DNA of 56,660 nucleotides from JBHJGP01 sp050331695. GTDB lineage: Bacteria > Pseudomonadota > Alphaproteobacteria > Geminicoccales > Geminicoccaceae. The stretch spans positions 1 through 56,660 of the forward strand of contig JBHJGP010000034.1 of assembly GCA_050331695.1 (NCBI GenBank), written 5' to 3'. The translations under genes were made by a program, and so were the position numbers. Shown piece by piece: positions 16,549-25,143 of the stretch. The notes beneath the pieces are model-generated. The model made no database searches, was not told the DNA's origin, and was given only the letters and a program-made list of their open reading frames with translations. Each line of letters starts with the position of its first letter. The first letter of the stretch is position 1.

Positions 16549-17706
16549 TCAGGCGGCCATCGATCGGCTGCATTCAACATAGGCCCAATCGAGCCATGGC
16601 ATCAGCGCTTCCAGATCCCGCCGCTCGACGGTCGCACCACCCCAAATGCGAAGACCCGGCGGCGCGTCCCGGTGACCGGCCACATCGTAGGCCACGCCTT
16701 CGTTAGCCAGGGTCGCGCTGAACGTCTTGACGAAGGCGAGTTGGTCGGGCGGGCTTAAGCTTGCAATCAACGGATCGACGATCTTGAGGCAGATCGAGGT
16801 CGGTGAGCGGATCTCCGGCCGCTTGGCCAGGAACTCGACCCAGGACGTCGCCGAAACCCACTCCTCCAGAACGGCGAGATTGGCGTGCGTTCGCCGGATC
16901 ATGCCGTCCAGCCCGCCTTCCCGCTCGACCCAGGCGAGCGAGTCCAGCACGTCCTCGACCGCGAGCATCGACGGCGTGTTGATCGTCTCGCCAATGAACG
17001 GCCCCTCGACCAGCTTGCCCCCCTTGGTCAGGCGAAAGATTTTCGGCAGGGGCCAGGGTGGCTGGTAGCTTTCGAGACGTTCGACCGCGCGCGGGCTCAA
17101 AACCATCATGCCGTGCTGCGCCTCACCGCCCAGCACCTTCTGCCAGGACCAGGTGGTGACATCGAGCTTGCGCCAATCCATCGGCAGCGCGAAGACCGCC
17201 GAGGTGGCGTCGCACAAGGTGAGCCCGCTTCGCTCGGCTCTGATCCAATCCCCGTCGGGCACCCGGACACCGGAGGTGGTGCCGTTCCAGGTGAATACGA
17301 CGTCTGAGGCAGGATTGACGGCCGAAAGATCGGCGATCTCGCCGTAGTCCGCCTCCAACACCCGGGTGTCGGCGAGTTTCAGCTGTTTGACCGCATCTGT
17401 GACCCAGGATTTGCCGAAGCTTTCCCAAGCCAGGAGGTCGACGGGTCTCGCGCCCAGCATCGACCACATGGCGCATTCGAAAGCGCCGGTGTCCGAAGCA
17501 GGCAGGATGCCGATCCGATAATCGTCCGGAATGGCAAGGATCGAGCGGGTCTGGTCGATGACCTTTTGCAGTTTGGCCTTGGCTTCACCGCTCCTGTGCG
17601 AACGGCCGAGAGTAGCGCCCGTCAACCCATCGACCGACCAGCCCGGCCGCTTGGTCGTCGGTCCGCTGCTGAAACGAGGGATCTCGGGCCTGATCGAGGG
17701 CTTCAT
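16549..17706 (-). CDS. serC: Phosphoserine transaminase
   Basis: The 385-residue protein is the alphaproteobacterial SerC type, a PLP-dependent class V aminotransferase converting 3-phosphohydroxypyruvate to phosphoserine. It begins MKPSIRPEIPRFSSGPTTKR; the PLP-lysine is in WSWQKVLGGEAQHG. It forms an operon with serA. The leader between 17707 and the divergent ispH gene may hold regulatory RNA (a serC motif is known in alphaproteobacteria), but I could not recognise a specific structure by eye. Confidence 0.95.
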   Translation of the reverse strand: MKPSIRPEIPRFSSGPTTKRPGWSVDGLTGATLGRSHRSGEAKAKLQKVIDQTRSILAIPDDYRIGILPASDTGAFECAMWSMLGARPVDLLAWESFGKSWVTDAVKQLKLADTRVLEADYGEIADLSAVNPASDVVFTWNGTTSGVRVPDGDWIRAERSGLTLCDATSAVFALPMDWRKLDVTTWSWQKVLGGEAQHGMMVLSPRAVERLESYQPPWPLPKIFRLTKGGKLVEGPFIGETINTPSMLAVEDVLDSLAWVEREGGLDGMIRRTHANLAVLEEWVSATSWVEFLAKRPEIRSPTSICLKIVDPLIASLSPPDQLAFVKTFSATLANEGVAYDVAGHRDAPPGLRIWGGATVERRDLEALMPWLDWAYVECSRSMAA

Positions 17707-17972
17707 CGCTCTGTCGGGTCCTCTGCTTTGCGCGGGAGTTGGGGACCATACCAGCAGTTTGCTGCGTCGCAACAGGGCGGCTCGGCCACCAGCTATCGTT
17801 GATCGCCCATTAGCTTTCGTCATTCGCATTGAATAATGCTAGGCGTGTCGCACCTAGGCTGGGAATAGGGTCGGCGACAAGCGCCGGGGTGAAACCTACG
17901 GGGTTTCGACCACTGCTCCCGCTGAGGCGTCGCGCCCGCCACGAAACCGATGCACCGGAAAAGTTCGAGCTC

Positions 17973-18926
17973 ATGAGCCAGCCATCTCTCAACGTTCTCC
18001 TCGCCAGCCCCCGGGGGTTTTGCGCCGGTGTCGAACGGGCGATCGAGATCGTGGAGCGGGCCCTGATCGACCACGGTCCACCGGTCTATGTGCGCCACGA
18101 AATCGTCCACAACCGCCATGTTGTCCGCGCGCTCGAGGAAAAGGGCGCGATCTTCGTCGCCGAATTGGATGAGGTGCCGGACGACGCGCTCGTCGTCTTC
18201 TCCGCCCACGGCGTGCCGAAAAGCGTGCCGGCGGAGGCCCGCCGCCGCAAGCTGATCTATGCGGACGCTACCTGCCCGCTCGTGAGCAAGGTGCATCGTG
18301 AGGTGGAAACCCATCACAAGCAGGGACGAACCGTGCTCCTGATCGGCCATGACGGCCATCCGGAGGTCGAGGGCACCATCGGTCAGGTGCCGGAAGGAAG
18401 CGTGATCCTCATCCAAACGGTCGAGGATGCGGACAAGGTCGAGGTACCGGATCCGAACCAGCTCGCCTATGCCACCCAGACCACGCTTTCCGTTGCTGAC
18501 ACCACCGACATCCTTCAGCGGATCAAAGAGAGATTTCCCGACATCAAGGGGCCACGCAACGAGGACATCTGCTACGCCACCACCAACCGGCAGAAGGCGA
18601 TCGCCAAACTTGCGGCGAACGCCGATCTGACGCTGATCGTGGGCGCGCCCAATTCATCCAATTCGAACCGGCTGGTCGAAGTGGCCCGCGATGCTGGCTG
18701 CGAACGGGCCCATCGCGTCGAAAGCGCCGAACAGATCGAACCCCATTGGTTTGACGGCGTGCGCAACGTGGCGATTTCGGCCGGCGCATCGGCGCCTGAA
18801 ATCCTGGTTCAGGGTGTGATTGAACGACTGCGCCGGGAGTTCGACGTCACCGTCGAGGAGGTCAACGTCATCGAGGAGAACGTGACCTTCCGCGCGCCTC
18901 CGACGCCGGTGCGCCGGGCTTCCTGA
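17973..18926 (+). CDS. ispH: 4-hydroxy-3-methylbut-2-enyl diphosphate reductase
   Basis: The 317-residue iron-sulfur enzyme makes IPP and DMAPP in the last step of the MEP isoprenoid pathway. The three cluster cysteines are in PRGFCAGVERA, DATCPLVSK and DICYATTNRQ. The ATG at 17973 begins MSQPSLNVLLASPRGF; upstream codons in frame show no similarity. It heads the ispH-thrB-rnhA series common in alphaproteobacteria, 18 bases before thrB. Confidence 0.96.
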   Translation: MSQPSLNVLLASPRGFCAGVERAIEIVERALIDHGPPVYVRHEIVHNRHVVRALEEKGAIFVAELDEVPDDALVVFSAHGVPKSVPAEARRRKLIYADATCPLVSKVHREVETHHKQGRTVLLIGHDGHPEVEGTIGQVPEGSVILIQTVEDADKVEVPDPNQLAYATQTTLSVADTTDILQRIKERFPDIKGPRNEDICYATTNRQKAIAKLAANADLTLIVGAPNSSNSNRLVEVARDAGCERAHRVESAEQIEPHWFDGVRNVAISAGASAPEILVQGVIERLRREFDVTVEEVNVIEENVTFRAPPTPVRRAS

Positions 18927-18944
18927 CCAGGCGTCGCTGGGTCT

Positions 18945-19907
18945 GTGGCCGTCTATACCGAGATCGATACGGCGAATATCGAGGAGCTGCTCGAACGCTA
19001 TGACGTGGGGCGCCTGACCACCTGGCACGGCATCGCCGAAGGGGTCGAGAATTCGAACTTTTTCGTGGCGACCGACCGGCAGCGCTGCGTGCTGACGATC
19101 TACGAGAAACGCGTTGATCCGGACGATCTGCCCTTCTTTCTGGGCCTGATGCGCCATCTGGCGGACCGCGGCATTCGATGTCCCGTGCCGCTGGAAGCGA
19201 AGAATGGTCAGGCGCTGCAGGAGGTCCTGGGCAAGCCGGCGGCCCTGGTCACTTTCCTCGAAGGTTATGCCGTCCGCCGGATCACCGTGCCGATGTGCCA
19301 CGATCTCGGCCGGGCACTTGCCGCCATGCACGTCGCGGGCCAGGATTATCGCCTGTCGAGGCCGAACGCCCTTGGCCATTCGGGCTGGCGGCCGCTGTTC
19401 AGCGCCTGCGCCGCCAGGGCCGATGAAGTCGCACCGGGCCTCGCCGACGAGGTGAGCGGCGAGTTGGAGACCTTGGCCCGCGACTGGCCCACGGATTTGC
19501 CAAGAGGCGTCATCCATGCCGATCTGTTCCCGGACAATGTGTTTTTCGACGGCGAGCGGGTTTCGGGCCTGATCGATTTCTACTTCGCCTGCAGCGAGAT
19601 CCTGGTCTACGACCTCGCCATCTGCCTCAACGCCTGGTGCTTCGAACGGGACGGCTCCTACAATGCAACCAAGGCCCGGGCCCTGACCCGGGGCTATGGT
19701 GAGGTTCGTCCGCTGGATCGCCGCGAGATCGAGAGCCTGCCGCTTCTCGCCAGCGGCGCCGCCATGCGTTTCTTGCTGACCCGGCTCTATGACTGGCTGC
19801 ACCGGGTGGAAGGCGCGCTGGTGACCCCGAAGGATCCGACGGAATATCTGAAAAAGCTGCGTTTTCACCGGGGGCTCGACGGCCCTGGTCTCTACGGGCT
19901 GGCCTGA
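18945..19907 (+). CDS. thrB: Homoserine kinase (ThrB, APH-like type II)
   Basis: The 320-residue protein is the aminoglycoside-phosphotransferase-like homoserine kinase of proteobacteria. GVENSNFFV near residue 35 is the nucleotide-binding loop, and the catalytic site is GVIHADLFPDNVFFDG followed by LIDFYFA. It phosphorylates homoserine for threonine synthesis. The start is GTG. The gene is followed after 3 bases by rnhA. Confidence 0.93.
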   Translation: MAVYTEIDTANIEELLERYDVGRLTTWHGIAEGVENSNFFVATDRQRCVLTIYEKRVDPDDLPFFLGLMRHLADRGIRCPVPLEAKNGQALQEVLGKPAALVTFLEGYAVRRITVPMCHDLGRALAAMHVAGQDYRLSRPNALGHSGWRPLFSACAARADEVAPGLADEVSGELETLARDWPTDLPRGVIHADLFPDNVFFDGERVSGLIDFYFACSEILVYDLAICLNAWCFERDGSYNATKARALTRGYGEVRPLDRREIESLPLLASGAAMRFLLTRLYDWLHRVEGALVTPKDPTEYLKKLRFHRGLDGPGLYGLA

Positions 19908-19910
19908 TCC

Positions 19911-20375
19911 ATGGACCGAAGCGGGACCGAGGTCGTGATCCACACGGACGGCGCCTGCTCGGGCAATCCCGGGCCCGGCGGCTGGGGCGCGATCCTCGAA
20001 TACAAAGGCGTCACCAAGGAACTGAGCGGTTTCGAGCCCGAAACCACCAACAACCGCATGGAGCTGATGGCGGCCATCGTCGCGCTCGAAACCCTGAAGC
20101 GCCCGGTCACCGTCGAACTCGTGACCGACAGCCAGTATCTGCGCCAGGGCATCACCGAATGGCTCAAAGGCTGGAAGGCCCGGGGCTGGAAGACGGCCGC
20201 CAAGAAACCGGTTAAGAACCAGGACCTGTGGGAGCGCCTCGATGCCGCCGCCGCCCGCCACGACATCCGCTGGTCCTGGATCAAGGGCCATGCCGGCCAT
20301 GATCTCAACGAACGGGCGGACGAACTGGCAACGGCGGCGATCCGCGACCGCAGAGGCAACGGCGCTGAAGACTAG
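19911..20375 (+). CDS. rnhA: Ribonuclease HI
   Basis: The 154-residue protein degrades RNA in RNA-DNA hybrids. The acidic catalytic residues are visible: aspartate in IHTDGACSGNPGPGGWGA, glutamate in NNRMELMAA, aspartate in VTDSQYL, and the late aspartate in ERADELA. It is separated from thrB by 3 bases and stops at TAG. Confidence 0.96.
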   Translation: MDRSGTEVVIHTDGACSGNPGPGGWGAILEYKGVTKELSGFEPETTNNRMELMAAIVALETLKRPVTVELVTDSQYLRQGITEWLKGWKARGWKTAAKKPVKNQDLWERLDAAAARHDIRWSWIKGHAGHDLNERADELATAAIRDRRGNGAED

Positions 20376-20438
20376 CTGAAAGCGGCGCTCGCGCCTAAGC
20401 CTGTTAACTGATCGATCGGTACCACGGGAAGCGATGCG

Positions 20439-21380
20439 ATGTTGAGCGACGCCCAGAAGAAACAATTCGAGCGGGACGGCTTTCTGGTCGTCGAGAATGT
20501 GATCGCGCCCGATCTGCTGTCAAAAATTCGCGCGGAATATGAGGACTTGCTGGCGGGGCTGGTGCGAGAATGGCAGGTGGCGGGCCGGATTTCGGCACTT
20601 GACGGCCTGGATTTTTGGGGCCAGCTCGATGCTTGTTACCGGGCGGGGCTCGATTGGTTTCAGCCCATGGACATCTCTCTGCCGGGCAGCGTGATCGAGG
20701 CAGACACGCCCTTCCATTTCGGTCCGGCGGTCTTTGATCTGGTCACCCATGAGCCGATCCTCGATGTGGTCGAAGACGTGATCGGCCCGGAGATCACGTC
20801 CAACCCGATCCAGCACATTCGGATCAAGCCGCCGGCCGCGACATTGAAGCCGGACGAGGTGCGTGCCCATGTCGGCGGCACCGATTGGCACCAGGACCGG
20901 GCCGTCGCCCATGCCGAAGCGGACGCGACGACGATGGTGACCGTCTGGGTCGCCATCACCGACGCGACGATCGAAAGGGGCTGCCTTCAGGCGGTGCCCG
21001 GCAAGCCGAAGGTCTATCCCCACTGTCCCCAGCGGCAGACGGCGATCGCGGCGGGGTTTCTCGATGAAAGCCGGGCCCAGCCACTACCCGTCGGCGCCGG
21101 CGGTATAGTGCTTTTGCATCCGCTGACGCCCCACAGCTCGCTGGATAACAGGAGCGAGCGTTTTCGCTGGTCGTTTGACCTCCGGTACAATGTCACCGGC
21201 GAGCCCACCGGCCGCGCCCACTTCCCGGCCTTCGTCGCCCGGTCGGCGCGATCGCCGGAGACGGTGCTCACCGACTGGCGGGCCTGGAAGGCGATGTGGG
21301 AACAGGCGCGGGCCCGCCTGGCTGGGGAGGCGCATATTCCGATCCACCGCTGGCGGGCCGACAGCCCCGTCTGCGCCTGA
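20439..21380 (+). CDS. Phytanoyl-CoA dioxygenase (PhyH) family oxygenase
   Basis: The 313-residue protein is an Fe(II)/2-oxoglutarate oxygenase. The iron-binding HxD lies in TDWHQDRAVA, the distal histidine in LTPHSSLDN, and a 2-oxoglutarate-binding arginine is expected in FRWSFDLRY. FERDGFLVVENVI at the start is typical of PhyH proteins. The family hydroxylates very different small molecules, so the substrate is open. No partner gene suggests a pathway. Confidence 0.85.
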   Translation: MLSDAQKKQFERDGFLVVENVIAPDLLSKIRAEYEDLLAGLVREWQVAGRISALDGLDFWGQLDACYRAGLDWFQPMDISLPGSVIEADTPFHFGPAVFDLVTHEPILDVVEDVIGPEITSNPIQHIRIKPPAATLKPDEVRAHVGGTDWHQDRAVAHAEADATTMVTVWVAITDATIERGCLQAVPGKPKVYPHCPQRQTAIAAGFLDESRAQPLPVGAGGIVLLHPLTPHSSLDNRSERFRWSFDLRYNVTGEPTGRAHFPAFVARSARSPETVLTDWRAWKAMWEQARARLAGEAHIPIHRWRADSPVCA

Positions 21381-21490
21381 GGCTCCCGTCAGCGCTCGAG
21401 GCTTGGCGCGGGCGGCTTTGTCTTCGGCGTGTAACCGAAGCCCCATATCCGTGGACCACGTCTCAAGCACCGACGAAGGGAAACTCACGG

Positions 21491-22819
21491 ATGCGCCGAT
21501 ATCTCCCGCTTTTGTTCGCGACGAGCACGCTGGCAGCGCTCCCAGCCCTGGCCCAGGAGATGGTCGAGGCCGAGCTCGTGGGGCACGCCTACATCCCTGC
21601 CGACACGTTCGCCCCGCCACCGGCGGATGCGCCGCAAGAAGCGTGGATCAGCGCCAAATTCCGGGATCCGGCCCAGCGGATCGACGAACCCTACAGTTCC
21701 GAGCCGGTGAACGGTTTTCGCTATCCGTTTCTGGGCCAGCCGCTCCAGGGCATTTCCGGCTACGCGGCGGAGCGCGCCGAGGATGGCAGCATCTACGCCC
21801 TGATCGACAATGGTTTTGGGGCGAAGAACAATTCGCCGGACGCCCTTCTCAGCTACATGCGGATCGCGCCCGATTTCGAGAGCGGCGAGATCGAGGTCTT
21901 AGACCGGGTGTGGCTTCATGATCCGGACAAGATCGTGCCCTTCCGGATCATCCACGAGACCACGGAGGAGCGTTATCTGACGGGCGGTGACTTCGATCTG
22001 GAGAGCATCCAGGTCGTCGGCGACACGGTTTGGATCGGTGAGGAGTTCGGCCCGTTTCTGATCAGCGCCACGCTGGACGGCCGGGTCACCGGTGTTTATC
22101 CGACCGTGCTCGACGGAGAAGAGCTGAGCTCGCCGGACCGGGCCGGCATGCGCTCCGATCCCCGGGCGGGCGAGCATTTCAATGTGCCCCGCTCCGGCGG
22201 CTATGAGGGGATGGCCCTGACGCCTGACGGCGGCCTGCTCTGGGCCATGCTGGAGAAGCCGCTGATCGCCGAGAATGGTGAGAATGAGGGCGAATTCCTG
22301 CGCGTTCTGGCCTTCGATCCGGCGGCGAGGGCTTGGACCGGGGACAGCTTCAAATTCGCTCTCACCGAAGGCGCCGCGGCAATCGGCGATTTCAACTTCA
22401 TCGATGACAGCCGGGCCCTGGTGATCGAACGCGACGGCGGTCAGGGAGATCCGAGCCTGGGCTGTCCGGAAGGTGAGACGGAAGGTTGTTTCGAGACACC
22501 GGCCGAGGTGAAGCGGATCACCCTGATCGACACGGGCCAGATCGACGAAGACGGCTTCGTCAGCCGCGTCGCCCAGATCGACCTGATGGAGATCAATGAT
22601 CCGAAAGGTGTCGCCCGATTGGAGACCGACGGCGAGGTGCCCGATGAAATCTTCACCTTCCCCTTCGTCACCATCGAAAGTGTCATTCTCGATGGCGACG
22701 AACACATCATCGTCGGCAATGACAACAATCTGCCGGGCTCGGCCGGGCGCAAACTGGGCTCCGCCGACAACAATGAGATGATCCGCCTGCACGTTCCAGC
22801 GTTGCTGGCGTCAAACTGA
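21491..22819 (+). CDS. Exported esterase-like phytase family protein (large paralogue)
   Basis: The 442-residue protein starts MRRYLPLLFATSTLAALPAL, a clear signal peptide with likely cleavage after ALAQ. The mature part shows family patterns: QGISGYAAERAEDGSIYALI and GGDFDLESIQVVGDTVWIGE, then GGYEGMALTPDGGLLWAMLE. It is a periplasmic or secreted beta-propeller-like protein. The ATG at 21491 follows an AAGGGAAAC ribosome site. Real phytase activity is unproven for most members. A shorter relative lies at 13947-14927. Confidence 0.8.
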   Translation: MRRYLPLLFATSTLAALPALAQEMVEAELVGHAYIPADTFAPPPADAPQEAWISAKFRDPAQRIDEPYSSEPVNGFRYPFLGQPLQGISGYAAERAEDGSIYALIDNGFGAKNNSPDALLSYMRIAPDFESGEIEVLDRVWLHDPDKIVPFRIIHETTEERYLTGGDFDLESIQVVGDTVWIGEEFGPFLISATLDGRVTGVYPTVLDGEELSSPDRAGMRSDPRAGEHFNVPRSGGYEGMALTPDGGLLWAMLEKPLIAENGENEGEFLRVLAFDPAARAWTGDSFKFALTEGAAAIGDFNFIDDSRALVIERDGGQGDPSLGCPEGETEGCFETPAEVKRITLIDTGQIDEDGFVSRVAQIDLMEINDPKGVARLETDGEVPDEIFTFPFVTIESVILDGDEHIIVGNDNNLPGSAGRKLGSADNNEMIRLHVPALLASN

Positions 22820-22866
22820 TCTTGGGCGGCGCCGTGGCGGGTGGGTGCCCGCCGCGGCAAGCCCCT

Positions 22867-23355
22867 TCAGGATAGCTGCGCGAGGATTTTGTCGGCGCCC
22901 GAGACTTCGACCATGGTCGGGTTCTCCTCGACGAACAGCGCCTCCACCGTGCCGTCCTTGACCAGCATGGCGTAACGATGCGAGCGGGTGCCGAGGCCGA
23001 AACCGCTGGCGTCGAGCTCCATGCCGATCGCCTTGGTGAACTCGCCATTGCCGTCTGAGAGCAGGCGAACTTTATCGGCGACACCGTTGCTCTCGCCCCA
23101 AGCCTTGAGGACGAAGGCGTCGTTGACGGCAACGCAGGCGATCTCGTCGACGCCCTTCGCGCGCAGATCATCGGCATGCTTGACATAGGATGGCAGGTGG
23201 TCGTCGGAGCAGGTCGGTGTGTAAGCACCCGGCACCGCGAACAGCGCCACGGTCTTGCCGTCGAACACGCTGGCGCTCGGGATCTCGACCATTCCGTCGG
23301 CCCCAAAACGCCTGAAGGTCGCTTGCGGCAGCTTGTCGCCCACCTTGATGGCCAT
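22867..23355 (-). CDS. Peroxiredoxin, Prx5 type
   Basis: The 162-residue protein reduces peroxides. The peroxidatic cysteine lies in VPGAYTPTCSDDHLPSY (about residue 49), and a second cysteine is in EIACVAVND. FGLGTRSHRYAMLVKDG matches the Prx5 family, which usually works with glutathione, glutaredoxin or thioredoxin. The ATG at 23353-23355 gives the typical MAIKVGDKLP start. It is divergent from yqgE. Confidence 0.92.
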   Translation of the reverse strand: MAIKVGDKLPQATFRRFGADGMVEIPSASVFDGKTVALFAVPGAYTPTCSDDHLPSYVKHADDLRAKGVDEIACVAVNDAFVLKAWGESNGVADKVRLLSDGNGEFTKAIGMELDASGFGLGTRSHRYAMLVKDGTVEALFVEENPTMVEVSGADKILAQLS

Positions 23356-23520
23356 GGCTGTTTCCTCCTCTTTGAGATGGTTACCGGTCTGACAAGACGC
23401 GGCCTGGTTTGGTTGCGCCTGCATTCCTGCGAGCGCAACCATTTGTCAACCAATGTCGGTCAAGATCACCGGTCACGGAGCCAACTTGATGAGATGTCGC
23501 AAAGGGCCTATGTGCGAAGT

Positions 23521-24096
23521 ATGGGCATGACGGAATGGGACGGCGCGGATTTAACCGGTCAGCTCTTGGTCGCGATGCCGACGGTGAGCGAGGAACCGTT
23601 TGCGCGGACGGTCATCTACCTTTGCGCTCATTCTGAAGACGGTGCCATGGGCCTGGTCGTCAATCGGGTCATGGATCAACTCACTTTTCCCAATCTGATC
23701 GATCAACTAGGGCTCGATGCCGGTACGCGCGGCGACGACACCCCGATCCATTTTGGCGGTCCGGTCGAGAGCAGTCGGGGCTTCGTGCTCCATTCCGCCG
23801 ACTACATTCAGGATTCGACCCTAGTGATCAATCAGGAGATCGCACTCACCGCCACCGTCGAGGTGCTGAAGGCTATTGCCGGCGGCCACGGACCGCGTCG
23901 CCGGGTCCTGGCCTTGGGCTATGCCGGATGGGCGCCGGGGCAGCTGGACAGCGAAATTCAGGCAAACGGTTGGCTGATGGCACCGGCGGACGGCGATCTG
24001 GTCTTCGGTCCGGACAATGACAACAAGTGGGAACGGGCGCTCCGCAAGATCGGCATCGATCCCGCCGTGTTCCACAGCGAGGCGGGTCACGCTTAG
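23521..24096 (+). CDS. YqgE/AlgH family protein
   Basis: The 191-residue protein belongs to the UPF0301/AlgH family: LTGQLLVAMPTVSEEPFART near the start, GAMGLVVNRV, FGGPVESSRGFVLHS and LGYAGWAPGQLDSEI are all present. The family is conserved in proteobacteria but its biochemical role is not settled; an AlgH member affects alginate regulation in Pseudomonas. Start could be 23521 or the ATG two codons later. Stops at TAG. Confidence 0.92.
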   Translation: MGMTEWDGADLTGQLLVAMPTVSEEPFARTVIYLCAHSEDGAMGLVVNRVMDQLTFPNLIDQLGLDAGTRGDDTPIHFGGPVESSRGFVLHSADYIQDSTLVINQEIALTATVEVLKAIAGGHGPRRRVLALGYAGWAPGQLDSEIQANGWLMAPADGDLVFGPDNDNKWERALRKIGIDPAVFHSEAGHA

Positions 24097-24298
24097 GCTG
24101 GAACGCCGTGCCGTGCGGATCGAGCGAGCGATCGGGTGAAACCAGCTGTCACTCGTTAGAAAAGCGTGCCGACCACGGACTTGTTAGGTGCCATCAGCGC
24201 CAAAATTCTTTTCTTCTCCGGGCGATCGGCGGACTATCGCTGGAACACCGTCGCCGAAAAGGCGTTACACGACCATCGTCTCGGAAAGGAACAACCTC

Positions 24299-24883
24299 AT
24301 GCCGTTTCTACGCTCAGCCCTGCTCGTCTGCCTGATGATCGGCCCCCTCGCCCTGGCCGGCTGCGCGTCGGGAAGCAATCCTTTCGCCGGACAACCAGAC
24401 AACGTGAAAGCCGCCAACATCGACGCTGAGGTCGACGCCGCCTTGGCCCAGCTGTTTAACGAGGTACCCGCCGCTCAGAGTATCGCCGATCAAGCCGAGG
24501 GTGTGTTGATTTTCCCGAGCGTCGTGAAGGGAAGCTTTATCTTCGGCGCCGAATATGGCGAAGGCGCGCTCCGGGTGAACGGCCAGACGGTCAATTACTA
24601 CAACACAGCGGGCGGCTCAGTTGGCTTCCAGGCCGGGGCCCAGTCACGCTCGGAGGCCATCTTTTTCCTATCCCAGGAAGCTCTCGACAGCTTCCGGTCG
24701 AGCCAAGGTTTCGAGGCTGGAGTCGACGGCACGATCACGGTCCTTGACCGAGGTGCCGCGGCCAAGGCTGACACCACCAACATCAACAACCCCATCGTCG
24801 CCTTCATCTACGGTGCTCAGGGTCTGATGGCGGGGGTGAGCCTCGAGGGCGCGAAATTCACCAAGCTCGACATCGAAGCCTGA
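24299..24883 (+). CDS. YSC84-domain lipoprotein
   Basis: The 194-residue protein has a signal sequence ending LALAGCASG, a good lipobox, so it should be lipid-anchored. The mature part contains the Ysc84 (DUF500) domain: QAEGVLIFPSVVKGSFIFGA, SVGFQAGAQSRSEAIFF and FIYGAQGLMAGVSLEG. Bacterial members are envelope proteins of unclear role. The ATG is preceded by GGAAAGGAACAACC, a reasonable ribosome site. Confidence 0.85.
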   Translation: MPFLRSALLVCLMIGPLALAGCASGSNPFAGQPDNVKAANIDAEVDAALAQLFNEVPAAQSIADQAEGVLIFPSVVKGSFIFGAEYGEGALRVNGQTVNYYNTAGGSVGFQAGAQSRSEAIFFLSQEALDSFRSSQGFEAGVDGTITVLDRGAAAKADTTNINNPIVAFIYGAQGLMAGVSLEGAKFTKLDIEA

Positions 24884-24900
24884 GCCCGGACAAGCATCTG

Positions 24901-25143
24901 TCAGCCCTGATGTCTGAGAACGATTCGAAACAGGCCGTCGGCCTCGGTGAGAGCGATCAGCTCGTGGCCCGACGCCTCGCAGAACTCGCGAAAATCGCGG
25001 GGCGCTTCGGGATCGGTCGCCAATACGGCCACGGTTTGGCCCGCGGACATCACCATCAGGGCTTGGCGCGCCTTGACCAACGGCATGGGACAAGCGAGGC
25101 CGCGGGCGTCAATCAACGCGTCCGCGGTCACCCCTTCAGACAT
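24901..25143 (-). CDS. TusA/SirA family sulfurtransferase-like protein
   Basis: The 80-residue protein has the single conserved cysteine in RGLACPMPLVKARQAL, the TusA/SirA/YeeD signature for persulfide carriers. TDPEAPRDFREFCEASGHEL is the conserved second half. It overlaps the fumarase gene by 8 bases and probably belongs to its operon. Possible roles are sulfur relay or iron-sulfur support; the neighbour is an iron-sulfur enzyme, but a direct link is only inference. Confidence 0.88.
   Translation of the reverse strand: MSEGVTADALIDARGLACPMPLVKARQALMVMSAGQTVAVLATDPEAPRDFREFCEASGHELIALTEADGLFRIVLRHQG

Noticed and set aside
15086..16582. A 498-codon open frame on the plus strand
   Set aside because: It is antisense to serA, whose identity is certain; the translation is arginine/aspartate-rich without motifs.
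17707..17972. A serC-motif leader RNA
   Set aside because: The location fits, but no structure could be matched by eye; left as a comment under serC.
18654..20465. A 603-codon open frame on the minus strand
   Set aside because: It lies opposite ispH, thrB and rnhA, which have clear family motifs; long antisense frames are expected in GC-rich DNA and this one has no recognisable domain.
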